From: Dysgonamonadaceae bacterium | Lineage (GTDB): Bacteria; Bacteroidota; Bacteroidia; Bacteroidales; Azobacteroidaceae | DNA length: 7,885 nucleotides | Assembly (NCBI GenBank): GCA_031276105.1 | Contig: JAISNS010000216.1 | Coordinates: 1-7,885, forward strand | Direction: 5' to 3' | Shown here: one piece after another, positions 1 to 7,550 of the stretch | How positions within the stretch are numbered: the first letter of the stretch is position 1 | Layout of the letters: every line of letters starts with the position of its first letter | Notes under the pieces: model-generated | The model's database searches: none | What the model was told of the DNA's origin: nothing | Seen by the model: only the letters and a program-made list of their open reading frames with translations | Translations under genes and position numbers: made by a program

Positions 1-32
1 ACTTGTTTTACGAAATGTTTTTCGAGATGCTG

Positions 33-60
33 CAAAAGTAAAAATGAATGAAAAAGCCAA
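33..60 (-). promoter_or_regulatory. Leftward Bacteroidetes-type promoter for a gene off the left edge
   Basis: Read on the minus strand, 40-33 is TACTTTTG, a perfect match to the Bacteroidetes -7 consensus TAnnTTTG, followed by CA as in the rightward promoter at 260-267. A TTG on the minus strand at 60-58 lies 17 bp upstream and could act as a -33 element, though the spacing is shorter than the usual 19-21 bp. The transcript would leave the window to the left, so the gene served is not visible. Together with the rightward promoter this makes 1-293 a divergent intergenic region. I see no convincing gene in it. Confidence 0.45.
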
Positions 61-232
61 GAGGTCTAATTGTACTTTTTTCTTGTTCTATTGTATTTTC
101 GTGCGTTTTTTTCATTACGACCAAAGTCCGGGTCATCAAATTAAGCAAATTCTCGCCGCCAATATGCCGAAACGGGGCTTCTTAATTCTGTTGCAGAAAT
201 GTAAGAAAAGTGTTAAACTTTTGTAGGCAAAT

Positions 233-250
233 TGTAACCGTTTGGTAACA
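233..250. promoter_or_regulatory. Dyad upstream of the receptor promoter, possible operator
   Basis: TGTAACC (233-239) and GGTAACA (244-250) form an inverted repeat with a 4-bp centre; six of seven positions pair. The dyad ends 9 bp before the -7 element at 260 and covers the place where a -33 element would sit. No well-spaced -33 TTTG exists there: the TTTG at 241-244 is only 15 bp from the -7 box. A regulator binding here could block or help RNA polymerase. The regulator is unknown and the site could be chance. Confidence 0.3.
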
Positions 251-259
251 TGACTCCTC

Positions 260-267
260 TACTTTTG
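260..267 (+). promoter_or_regulatory. Rightward -7 element for the receptor-lipoprotein operon
   Basis: TACTTTTG matches the Bacteroidetes -7 consensus TAnnTTTG exactly and is followed by CATCG. Transcription would start at about 274, giving a leader of only about 20 nt before the ATG at 294. The -33 box is not well placed (see the dyad at 233-250), which would fit a promoter needing an activator. Confidence 0.55.
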
Positions 268-293
268 CATCGTCAAACAAATTATTGAGAAAA

Positions 294-3119
294 ATGCAAA
301 ATAGATTAACAGGAAAATTATTCTTTTTATTACTCTTCTTCTTTTTTTACGCCTCGCTCCGTGCAAACTTCACGAAAAGCGTACAGGGTTATGTGCGCGA
401 TTCGGAAACCGCAGAGCCGGTTATCGGCGCCACGGTACGGGTGAAGGGAACAACCACAGGAACAAACACAGATATCGACGGATATTATGCTTTACAAGAT
501 CTTGCAGACGGAAAATATACGCTGGAATTTCGCTTGCTTTCGTACAAAACACTCGAAATAGAATGTGAAACTAAAGACACGATTACCCGCCTGGATGTTT
601 TACTGGACAATGACGATATCCTGATGGACGAAGTCGTTGTGAGCGCCCGGATGCATAGCAATACGGAAACGGCTATGCTGACAACCGTCAAATCGCTTCC
701 GCAGGTAACAAGCGGAATATCAGCGGCGCAAATAATCAAAAGTCCCGACCGGGCAGCCTCCGAAGTAGTCCGGCGAATACCGGGAGTAACTATTATCGAC
801 GACCGGTTCATCATCGTCCGTGGACTGGCGCAACGATACAACAATGCATGGATTAACGGCTTGGCCGTGCCGAGTACGGAAACCGACAGCCGAGCTTTCC
901 CTCTCGACCTCGTCCCAAGCAGTCAAATCGACCATTTGCTGGTTTACAAATCGCCTTCGCCCGAAATTCCCGGCGACTTTTCGGGAGGGTTCGTGAAAAT
1001 AACTTCCAAGGGCGTACCCGACGAAAACCGTATGGAATTTTCTTATACTACAGGATTTAACACCCAAACACACGGAAACAATTTCCGGATGAATCCGGGA
1101 AGTGCAACCGATTGCTTGGGATTCGACGGGAACAAACGCGCTTTGGCAAACGATTTTCCCGCTCATTCGGATATGGCGCCCGGCGAAATTTCCCGCCTGA
1201 CGAAGACGGGATTCAATAACGATTGGCGAATCAAGTCGTTTGCGCCTTTTCCCGACCAACGATTCTCGCTGATGATTGCCCGGCGCAAGGAAACCGCCGG
1301 CAATAAAACAATCGGCAATATCACCGCTTTGACTTACAGCAATACATTGAATGGGGTAGAAGGGATGAAAAACGCCCGCTACGGCATCTATTCGGCCCGG
1401 ACGGATATGCCCGTCTTTCTCGATAATTATTATGACAACCGGTATTCGAATGATGTCCGTTTGGGCGTCCTGCACAACTACTCGTTCGTCCCTAACCCCT
1501 TTCATCGTATCGAATTTAAAAACTTACTCAACATATTGGGACGTAACCGCCTGACGGAACGTACCGGAGTCAAGGACATGAGCAGTATGTATTACCGCGA
1601 ACAGACGGAAATACTCTATTCTTCGCGACTGACCTACAGCGGACAGTTTTCGGGCGTGCACGACCTGTCGCCCGGCCGGACGTTGACGTGGGACGCCGGT
1701 TATTCGTATGCCGGCAAAAACGAACCCGACCGGCGAATCGTAACCAATCAGGCCGGCGTCGGAAGCATTGAAGATATTCCCGTTCCGACGGATAACGAAA
1801 GCATCAACCGCTATTTTCAAGATTTGCACGACCATACGGCTTCCGTTGCCATGAATTTCAAACGGATATTCCGGGAAATTCCATTCAAACCGACGCTTAA
1901 AACAGGCATTTACGGGGAATACCGGCATCGCGGTTATTCTGTGAGGGAGTTTATATACCGTTACGACAATTTGACTTACGACGAACGGCAATCGTATCTG
2001 AAACTTCCTTTCGAAGAGATGCTGAGCGGAAATTATTTAGACGAAGGAAAGGTATATATCGACGAAATTACCCGGAAAACAAACAATTACACGGCCTCCG
2101 TTTGGCACGGGGCAGGATACCTTGCACTCGAAATTCCACTGAATAAACTCCTGATATATACCGGCGTCCGGTTCGAAAACCATTATACGAAACTGCTGCG
2201 CGACCGTTCCGACGCGCCGGAACTGATACTGATGACAGACCGGGAAATTAATGACCGTGACTTCCTGCCTTCGCTCAATTTGACGTATAAGTTTTCGGAA
2301 AAGCAACAACTGCGGGCGGCTTACGGACGTTCGGTCAACCGTCCCGAACTGCGCGAACTTTCGCCGACCGTGTATTTCGACTTTGATTTGTTCAGTGAAA
2401 TCGGCGGCAACGAAAACCTGAAACGGGCAAACATCGACAATCTGGATTTACGGTACGAGTTTTATCCCGCGTTCGGGGAAACCGTCAGCTTCGGCCTGTT
2501 TTACAAGTATTTCAGGAATCCCATCGAATGGACGTTCATCGACATGGGCGGTTCGCTCCGCTACCATTACGAAAATGCGGAAGCGGCGAAAAGTTGGGGC
2601 ATTGAACTGGATGTCCGCAAGAAATTGGATTTTACCGGAATCCGCGGCTTTTCTTTAGTCTTGAACGCCGCCCTGATTGAGAGCCGCGTGCATTTCAAAC
2701 CGGGCGAAATCGTTTCCGAACCCGACCGTCCGATGCAGGGACAGTCGCCCTACGCAATCAATGCCGGACTTTATTATCAATCGGAAAATCGCGGGCTTCA
2801 TGTTTCTCTGCTTTACAACCGCATCGGAAAACGAATTGTCGGCCTGGGAAAATCGAACAGTATCCACCCGGACATCAATACCCTGATACCCGATTCGTAT
2901 GAGATGCCCCGGAATACGCTTGATTTTACCATCGGGAAAAGTATCGGCAAAAACCTTGAACTGCGTTGCTCGGTGCGCGACATTCTTTCCGAAGCAATTG
3001 TGTACAAGCAGTTCCCGAAGTTCGAAAAAGACGGTGTTATTCATAATCGAGAACAGATAACAAGGCAATACAACCCGGGACAATCTATTTCCGTGGGAGT
3101 GGCGCTGAAAATTAATTAA
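294..3119 (+). CDS. TonB-dependent outer-membrane receptor with carboxypeptidase-like N-terminal domain
   Basis: This is an outer-membrane transporter that would take up a scarce substrate using TonB-ExbBD energy. From the ATG at 294 it is 941 residues. Residues 1-24 form a signal peptide with a long Phe/Leu core ending in SLRA. Residues about 30-100 form a CarboxypepD_reg-like domain (GYVRDSET, PVIGATVRVKGT, TDIDGYYAL). DEVVVSA at 112-118 sits where Bacteroidetes receptors carry the TonB-box region. The plug follows, with RRIPGV, VRGLAQRYNNAWING (175-189), FPLDLVPSSQID and PEIPGDFSGG. The rest is a 22-strand-type barrel ending in GVALKIN, without the common terminal aromatic residue. A TTG at 285 would add three residues; ATG is preferred. 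No SusD follows, which argues against a classical polysaccharide locus. The lipoprotein gene begins 30 bp downstream, so the two are probably co-transcribed. Family confidence is high; substrate unknown. Confidence 0.93.
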   Translation: MQNRLTGKLFFLLLFFFFYASLRANFTKSVQGYVRDSETAEPVIGATVRVKGTTTGTNTDIDGYYALQDLADGKYTLEFRLLSYKTLEIECETKDTITRLDVLLDNDDILMDEVVVSARMHSNTETAMLTTVKSLPQVTSGISAAQIIKSPDRAASEVVRRIPGVTIIDDRFIIVRGLAQRYNNAWINGLAVPSTETDSRAFPLDLVPSSQIDHLLVYKSPSPEIPGDFSGGFVKITSKGVPDENRMEFSYTTGFNTQTHGNNFRMNPGSATDCLGFDGNKRALANDFPAHSDMAPGEISRLTKTGFNNDWRIKSFAPFPDQRFSLMIARRKETAGNKTIGNITALTYSNTLNGVEGMKNARYGIYSARTDMPVFLDNYYDNRYSNDVRLGVLHNYSFVPNPFHRIEFKNLLNILGRNRLTERTGVKDMSSMYYREQTEILYSSRLTYSGQFSGVHDLSPGRTLTWDAGYSYAGKNEPDRRIVTNQAGVGSIEDIPVPTDNESINRYFQDLHDHTASVAMNFKRIFREIPFKPTLKTGIYGEYRHRGYSVREFIYRYDNLTYDERQSYLKLPFEEMLSGNYLDEGKVYIDEITRKTNNYTASVWHGAGYLALEIPLNKLLIYTGVRFENHYTKLLRDRSDAPELILMTDREINDRDFLPSLNLTYKFSEKQQLRAAYGRSVNRPELRELSPTVYFDFDLFSEIGGNENLKRANIDNLDLRYEFYPAFGETVSFGLFYKYFRNPIEWTFIDMGGSLRYHYENAEAAKSWGIELDVRKKLDFTGIRGFSLVLNAALIESRVHFKPGEIVSEPDRPMQGQSPYAINAGLYYQSENRGLHVSLLYNRIGKRIVGLGKSNSIHPDINTLIPDSYEMPRNTLDFTIGKSIGKNLELRCSVRDILSEAIVYKQFPKFEKDGVIHNREQITRQYNPGQSISVGVALKIN

Positions 3120-3149
3120 ATATTAAACCATCTAAAAATCAGTAAGAAA

Positions 3150-4592
3150 ATGAAACAGTTAAGATTGATGAGCTACGTGCTCTTAGTATGCGTTGCATTG
3201 AGCGGCGCGAGTTGTGACGACAATGACGACAAGGGAGTCGTTACAGGTGAAACGCTGAATTTGGGCGACGGTTCCAAAGAGAACTTCGAAATCGCGGCGA
3301 ATACGACGTTGAAGTATCCGAATACTTACAACTTACGAGGATTTGTTTACGTGCCTAACGGCGTAACGCTGACCATCGAACCGGGCGTGATTATTAAGGG
3401 GGAAAAATCGACGCAAGGCACGCTGATCATCGAACGCGGAGGGAAAATCATGGCGCAGGGAACAAAAGAACGTCCCATTGTATTCACCTCGGCGCAGGCG
3501 CCGGGAAAACGCAACGCGGGCGATTGGGGCGGCCTTATTCTGCTGGGCAAAGCGCCTAACAACATGGGCGAACAGACGATTGAAGGCGGCGTGCGTTCCA
3601 GTCACGGCGGTACCGACCCGAACGACAATTCCGGAGTGTTGAGCTATATTCGTATCGAGTTTGCCGGAATAGAATATTCTACCGACAACGAGATAAACGG
3701 AATTACTTTCGGTTCGGTAGGCGCAGGCACTCAAATCGACCACCTGCAAGTTTCGTATTCCGGCGACGATTCGTTCGAATGGTTCGGCGGAACGGCCAAT
3801 GCCAAACATCTGGTTGCATTCTGCGGTTGGGATGACGATTTCGATACGGACAACGGTTTCAGTGGGAAAATACAGTATGCACTTGCTTTGCGCCACCCCC
3901 AAATCGGCGACAAGTCGGCATCCAACAGTTTCGAGTCGGACAACAACGCCGCTGCTTCGCCGGAAGCGCCTTATACGGGAACGGTTTTTGCCAACGTGAG
4001 TTTGTTTGGCCCCGTAGCGAATCCTGCGTCCTACACCGACGAATCCGGCGTCAAAGGAAGTACGGTGGGCGCCCGTTTTCAGGCTGCGCTACACCTTCGC
4101 CGCAACACGCAGTTAAGCATTTTTAATTCGGTAATCGCCGCCTTCCCCGTCGGCGTCATCATCGAGAACGACAAGGGTTCGGCCACGCAACAGTGGGCTA
4201 CGGAAGGGAAATTGAATATCACGAACTGCTATCTGGCCGGAATGATAAAGAATTTTCAGAATGCACAATACTGGAAAGAAAACACCGTCTTCAATCCCGC
4301 TGACGACGGCAGTTTTGTCGATTCCTATTTCAACCGTTCCGGTGGCGGAAACCACATTGCCGCTACAATGGCCGACTTGAAGTTTTCAGGTAATCCGTTA
4401 AATCTCACCAATCCGGGTGTATTTTTGGCGTCCGGCAGTCCGTTAGCATCCGGTGCGGACTGGAAGAATCCTAAAGTGTCGTCAGGGTTCGACAAAGTCG
4501 CCTATATCGGCGCTTTCGGGCCGAACGAAACGGCAAGCAATAACTGGACAAGCGGATGGTGTAATTTTGATCCGCAAAACACGACTTATTGA
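3150..4592 (+). CDS. Putative surface-exposed beta-helix-like lipoprotein, partner of the receptor
   Basis: The 480-residue product has a lipoprotein signal: a basic N-terminus (MKQLR), a hydrophobic core and SGAS before Cys22. Gly at -3 is unusual for a lipobox, though Bacteroidetes tolerate relaxed ones. Cys22 is followed by DDNDDK, an acidic stretch resembling the Bacteroidetes lipoprotein export signal that sends lipoproteins to the cell surface. Residues 63-135 have the turn-and-strand rhythm of a right-handed beta-helix (VPNGVTLTIEPGVIIKG, LIIERGGKIMAQGT, PIVFTS, GDWGGLILLGKAPNN). Residues 205-240 are Asp-rich; DDDFDTDNG at 228-236 resembles a calcium-binding DxDxDG loop. The GVTLTIEPGVIIKG and GDWGGLI phrases recall lipoproteins I know next to Bacteroidetes TonB receptors. 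It likely captures ligand or assists the receptor at the surface; no catalytic motif is recognised. Its TGA overlaps by one base the inverted repeat that follows. Confidence 0.85.
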   Translation: MKQLRLMSYVLLVCVALSGASCDDNDDKGVVTGETLNLGDGSKENFEIAANTTLKYPNTYNLRGFVYVPNGVTLTIEPGVIIKGEKSTQGTLIIERGGKIMAQGTKERPIVFTSAQAPGKRNAGDWGGLILLGKAPNNMGEQTIEGGVRSSHGGTDPNDNSGVLSYIRIEFAGIEYSTDNEINGITFGSVGAGTQIDHLQVSYSGDDSFEWFGGTANAKHLVAFCGWDDDFDTDNGFSGKIQYALALRHPQIGDKSASNSFESDNNAAASPEAPYTGTVFANVSLFGPVANPASYTDESGVKGSTVGARFQAALHLRRNTQLSIFNSVIAAFPVGVIIENDKGSATQQWATEGKLNITNCYLAGMIKNFQNAQYWKENTVFNPADDGSFVDSYFNRSGGGNHIAATMADLKFSGNPLNLTNPGVFLASGSPLASGADWKNPKVSSGFDKVAYIGAFGPNETASNNWTSGWCNFDPQNTTY

Positions 4593-4702
4593 GAACTAAG
4601 AACTAAGAACTAAGAACTAAAAGTTGCGCGAAGCGGCGTTTGTTTAGCACGCTTCGCGCAACTTTTAGTTCTTAGTTCTTAGTTCTTAGTTCTTAGTTCT
4701 TA
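4592..4702. repeat. Perfect 44-bp inverted repeat with heptamer-repeat arms
   Basis: Positions 4592-4635 are exactly complementary to 4650-4693, with a 14-nt loop (4636-4649). The left arm has three exact copies of AACTAAG from 4594 and a variant AACTAAA (4615-4621), then a GC-rich core ending in GCGCGAAGCG. The right arm mirrors the core, then TTTAGTT (4664-4670) and four CTTAGTT copies (4671-4698), followed by CTTA. The right side therefore has about one heptamer more than the left. The element fills the gap between two convergent genes, overlapping the stop of the lipoprotein gene and the last codons of rpiB. Perfect arm identity suggests recent origin or ongoing homogenisation. No transposase, target duplication or attachment site is seen. 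Confidence 0.95.
4619..4666. terminator. Probable bidirectional intrinsic terminator
   Basis: The core of the inverted repeat is a 13-bp GC-rich stem (GTTGCGCGAAGCG at 4623-4635 with its complement at 4650-4662), preceded by AAAA (4619-4622) and followed by TTTT (4663-4666). By symmetry each strand reads as a stem followed by a short U tract. It lies just after the lipoprotein stop on the plus strand and just after the rpiB stop on the minus strand, as a shared terminator of convergent operons would. The U tract is short and the loop is 14 nt, so efficiency is uncertain; the outer heptamer arms would lengthen the stem to 44 bp. Confidence 0.65.
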
Positions 4703-5150
4703 TCGCGTTCACTCTCGCTTGGTGTCGTCCGCCTTCGAAGGGTGTATGGAGGAAGATATTTGTTATTTTCTCGGCATCTTCTTTTGAAAGAAAACGACCG
4801 GGAAGCGCCAGAACATTCGCATCGTTATGGGCACGCGCCAAGCGGGTGATTTCTTCATTCCAGCACAGCGCCGACCGGATTCCCGCATGTTTGTTGAGCG
4901 TTATGTTGATTCCCGTACCGCTTCCGCAAATGCCGATTCCTTTTTGCACTTCTCCTTTTTCGACGGCTTCCGCCAGCTTGTGACCGAAAACGGCGTAATT
5001 AGCGCTTTCGGAGCTATCCGTTCCGTAATCAACATAAGGGATGTTTTTTTTCTCTAAAACGCTTTTCACAAATTCCTTTAACTCATAACCCGCATGGTCG
5101 GAAGCTAATCCGATTTTCAAGGAATCGCCGAATGTTTCGTTAACGCTCAT
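4686..5150 (-). CDS. rpiB: Ribose-5-phosphate isomerase B
   Basis: RpiB interconverts ribose 5-phosphate and ribulose 5-phosphate in the cytoplasm, in the non-oxidative pentose phosphate pathway. The 154-residue length fits the family. SDHAG at 17-21 and GICGSGTGINITLNKHAGIR at 73-92 include Cys75, equivalent to the catalytic cysteine of E. coli RpiB. RAHNDANVLALPGR (106-119) carries His108, and EGGRHQARV (139-147) the phosphate-binding Arg/His. Tyr52 is kept, but the usual DYPxF is NYAVF (51-55), a mild deviation. The gene follows transketolase with only 2 bp between stop and start (TAG-AT-ATG on the minus strand), so it is almost certainly co-transcribed and probably translationally coupled. 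Codons for RTKN (151-154) and the TAA stop lie in or at the edge of the heptamer repeat, so the C-terminal tail appears supplied by the repeat. LacA/LacB galactose-6-phosphate isomerases are the main alternative; linkage to transketolase argues for RpiB. Confidence 0.93.
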   Translation of the reverse strand: MSVNETFGDSLKIGLASDHAGYELKEFVKSVLEKKNIPYVDYGTDSSESANYAVFGHKLAEAVEKGEVQKGIGICGSGTGINITLNKHAGIRSALCWNEEITRLARAHNDANVLALPGRFLSKEDAEKITNIFLHTPFEGGRHQARVNAIRTKN

Positions 5151-5152
5151 AT

Positions 5153-7183
5153 CTAAATTGATAACATTAATTTCACTTGTTTATATACGCTTTCTCCGGT
5201 GAAACCCAATTTTTCGTCCAAAACGTTGTATGGCGCGGAAAATCCGAACGATTCCAGTCCCCATATCTTGCCTTCGTTTCCGACTAAACCCAAGAGGTTA
5301 ACGGGCAAGCCGGCGGTCAAACCGAAGATTTTCTTTCCGGGAATGATTACGGAATCCTGATATTCTTTGGGTTGGCTGCGAAACAGTCCTTCGGATGGAA
5401 CGGAAACAATCCGCACCCTGACGCCGTCTTTTCGCAGCAGGGCGGCTCCTGCCGCTAAGGTGGATACTTCCGAACCGGAGGCTAAGAGGATAACATCGGC
5501 ATTGCCGTCACATTCGACCACATAGGCGCCTTTAGCCGCTTTCAAAGCCGATTGGTAACGGTTGGCGGCGGCGGGAAGGTCGGCGATGTTTTGGCGGGAG
5601 AGAATCAGTCCCGTCGGCGTATGCGTATTTTCCAGCGCCAATTGCCAGGCGACGGTAGTTTCATGGACATCGGCGGGACGCAAGACCAGCATTGAGTTAT
5701 GTCCTTTGTGATTTTTCAGTTTTTCCATCAGGCGGATTTGCGCTTCCTGTTCCACCGGTTCGTGGGTAGGGCCGTCTTCGCCGACGCGGAAAGCATCGTG
5801 CGTCCAGATAAATTTGACGGGCAGTTCCATTAATGCCGCCATGCGGATAGCGGGTTTCATATAGTCGGAAAATACGAAGAATGTAGCGCAAGCCGGGATA
5901 ACGCCGCCATACAGAGCCATTCCGATGCAGAGGCAAGCCATTGTCAGTTCGGAAACGCCGGCCTGTAAAAATGCGCCGGAGAAATCATCTTTCGTGATGG
6001 CGCGGGTTTGCTTCAGGAATCCGTCCGTTTTGTCGGAGTTGGATAAGTCGGCCGACGAAACAATCATGTTTTCCACCTGTTTGGCCAACACGCTCAGTAC
6101 CGTAGCCGAAGCAGCGCGAGTCGACTGGTTGGGTTTTTGTTCGATAGCTGCCCAGTCGATAGCCGGAAGTTGTCCTGATAACCAGCCGGTTAATTTATCG
6201 GCAGTTTCGGGATTTGCTTTTGCCCATGCTTCGTGTTCCGCTTTCCGCTGGGCGACGATTTTCTTCAATTCACCGGCGCGTTCCCTGTACAACTGTTCTA
6301 CTTCCGGGAAAATGCGGAACGGATTTTCCGGATTGCCTCCCAAGTTTTCGATGGTTTTTTCGAAGGAAGCGCCCGATTCTCCCAGAGGCATTCCATGTGT
6401 AGCGCATTTGTTTTCAAACGATTGGCCATCGGCTTTGCGAGCGCCTTTACCCATAATGGTTTTCCCGATAATCAAAGTGGGACGTTCTTTTTCGGATTGA
6501 GCGGCGAGGAGCGCTTCCGCAATAGCATCCGCGTCGTTTCCGTTTATTTCGATTACGTTCCAGTTCCATGCCCGGTATTTGGCGCCGGTATTTTCGCTGC
6601 TGACGACATCGACGGTTGTCGAAAGCTGAATATCGTTGGAATCATAAAACATGATTAAGTTGTTCAGACCCAAGTGACCGGCGATGCGTCCGGCTCCCTG
6701 CGAAATTTCTTCCTGCACGCCGCCGTCGGAAATGTAGGCGTAGATTTTTTGTTTGCCGGGGCGTCCGGTTTTTGCCGTGAGGAATTTAGCGGCGACGGCG
6801 GCTCCCACGGCATAGGTATGTCCCTGTCCCAGCGGGCCGGAAGTGTTTTCGATACCGCGTAAGACATCGACTTCGGGATGTCCGGGCGTAGCGCTTTGCC
6901 ATTGGCGGAAGTGTTTCAAATCGTCTAATGAAAACTTTCCGGTCAAGGTCAGAGCGGCGTACAGCATGGGCGACATGTGTCCCGGATCCAGAAAGAAACG
7001 GTCGCGTCCTTCCCATTGGGGATTTTCGGGGTCATAGACAAGTACCCGGCTGTAGAGTACGTTAATAAAATCGGCGCCGCCCATAGCGCCGCCGGGATGT
7101 CCCGACTTGGCTTTTTCTACCATTGAAGCCGCCAGAATGCGGATATTGTCCGCAGCTTGGTTGAGTGAATCTTTTTTGTTCAT
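5153..7183 (-). CDS. tkt: Transketolase
   Basis: This 676-residue cytoplasmic, thiamine diphosphate- and divalent-metal-dependent enzyme moves two-carbon ketol units between sugar phosphates, linking the pentose phosphate pathway to glycolysis. It is full length. Visible motifs are SGHPGGAMGG (27-36), DPGHMSP (66-72), TPGHPE (99-104), the cofactor loop ISDGGVQEEI (151-160) with NDI at 183-185, THGMPLG (262-268), GVSELTM with the probable catalytic Glu412, THDAFRVGEDGPTHEP (461-476) and SRQN (529-532). The cofactor loop reads SDGG rather than the canonical GDG, and SEL replaces REH around Glu412; as far as I recall both are normal in Bacteroidetes transketolases, so I do not read them as loss of activity. 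It is first in a leftward operon with rpiB, with an AT-rich leader and a -7 box at 7238-7231. The ATG at 7183 is supported by family-typical N-terminal length. Confidence 0.96.
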   Translation of the reverse strand: MNKKDSLNQAADNIRILAASMVEKAKSGHPGGAMGGADFINVLYSRVLVYDPENPQWEGRDRFFLDPGHMSPMLYAALTLTGKFSLDDLKHFRQWQSATPGHPEVDVLRGIENTSGPLGQGHTYAVGAAVAAKFLTAKTGRPGKQKIYAYISDGGVQEEISQGAGRIAGHLGLNNLIMFYDSNDIQLSTTVDVVSSENTGAKYRAWNWNVIEINGNDADAIAEALLAAQSEKERPTLIIGKTIMGKGARKADGQSFENKCATHGMPLGESGASFEKTIENLGGNPENPFRIFPEVEQLYRERAGELKKIVAQRKAEHEAWAKANPETADKLTGWLSGQLPAIDWAAIEQKPNQSTRAASATVLSVLAKQVENMIVSSADLSNSDKTDGFLKQTRAITKDDFSGAFLQAGVSELTMACLCIGMALYGGVIPACATFFVFSDYMKPAIRMAALMELPVKFIWTHDAFRVGEDGPTHEPVEQEAQIRLMEKLKNHKGHNSMLVLRPADVHETTVAWQLALENTHTPTGLILSRQNIADLPAAANRYQSALKAAKGAYVVECDGNADVILLASGSEVSTLAAGAALLRKDGVRVRIVSVPSEGLFRSQPKEYQDSVIIPGKKIFGLTAGLPVNLLGLVGNEGKIWGLESFGFSAPYNVLDEKLGFTGESVYKQVKLMLSI

Positions 7184-7230
7184 TGTAATATTGATTATTA
7201 AATTCTAAATTCGTCAATAGAAAACGATTG

Positions 7231-7238
7231 CAAAAATA
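7231..7238 (-). promoter_or_regulatory. Leftward -7 element for the tkt-rpiB operon
   Basis: Read on the minus strand, 7238-7231 is TATTTTTG, matching TAnnTTTG, followed by CA as at the other promoters here. Its first base sits 55 bp upstream of the transketolase ATG, implying a leader of about 40 nt. No clear TTG -33 element appears 19-21 bp further upstream, so the promoter may be weak in that box. Confidence 0.5.
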
Positions 7239-7305
7239 TAGAAAAAAATTGTGTTTTGCATCACCCAGGAGAGTATTTATATTTTATCCGGTATGGAATT
7301 GCGAC

Positions 7306-7323
7306 AACTCATAACTCATAACT
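7306..7323. repeat. Short heptamer tandem repeat (AACTCAT)
   Basis: Two exact copies of AACTCAT (7306-7312 and 7313-7319) are followed by AACT (7320-7323). The unit length of 7 and the AACT start match the AACTAAG units at 4594, but here there is no partner arm. It lies between the tkt promoter and the rightward promoter at 7334-7365. Confidence 0.7.
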
Positions 7324-7333
7324 TTAAAAAACA

Positions 7334-7365
7334 TTTGCATAATTCGAATAAACAAATTACATTTG
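7334..7365 (+). promoter_or_regulatory. Well-formed rightward Bacteroidetes promoter
   Basis: TTTG at 7334-7337 is followed after exactly 20 bp by TACATTTG at 7358-7365, matching both the -33 and -7 consensus at the expected spacing. It is the best-formed promoter in the window. The transcript would start near 7372 and run through an A-rich leader to an ATG at 7395, then through the CA tract and the hairpin island. It is back to back with the tkt promoter, but what it drives is unclear. Confidence 0.6.
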
Positions 7366-7466
7366 CAGCGGTTTTTGTAAAACAATAACAAAATATGGCA
7401 ACTTCCGAAATTTACGGTTTATTATGTATTCTTAACTTCCAAAGTTTGGAAGCTAACGGAATTATG

Positions 7467-7537
<71 letters not shown>

Positions 7538-7550
7538 CAGGTGCAAAGCT

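Noticed and set aside
11..24. CGAAA-TGTT-TTTCG mini-hairpin near the left edge
   Set aside because: Only five mostly A/T pairs; expected by chance in AT-rich intergenic sequence.
44..226. 60-codon plus-strand frame between the divergent promoters
   Set aside because: AT-rich, low-complexity product with no motif, no promoter placed for it, and it begins within the upstream part of the leftward promoter.
720..1505. 261-codon minus-strand frame inside the receptor gene
   Set aside because: It is fully antisense to the receptor, whose plug and barrel motifs are continuous, and its product has no recognisable domain.
5925..6500. 191-codon plus-strand frame inside transketolase
   Set aside because: Antisense shadow of a gene with intact family motifs throughout.
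5153..7183. Possible inactive transketolase because of SDGG in place of GDG and SEL in place of REH
   Set aside because: The Asp and the probable catalytic Glu412 are kept, all other cofactor and substrate motifs are intact, and I recall the same wording in other Bacteroidetes transketolases.
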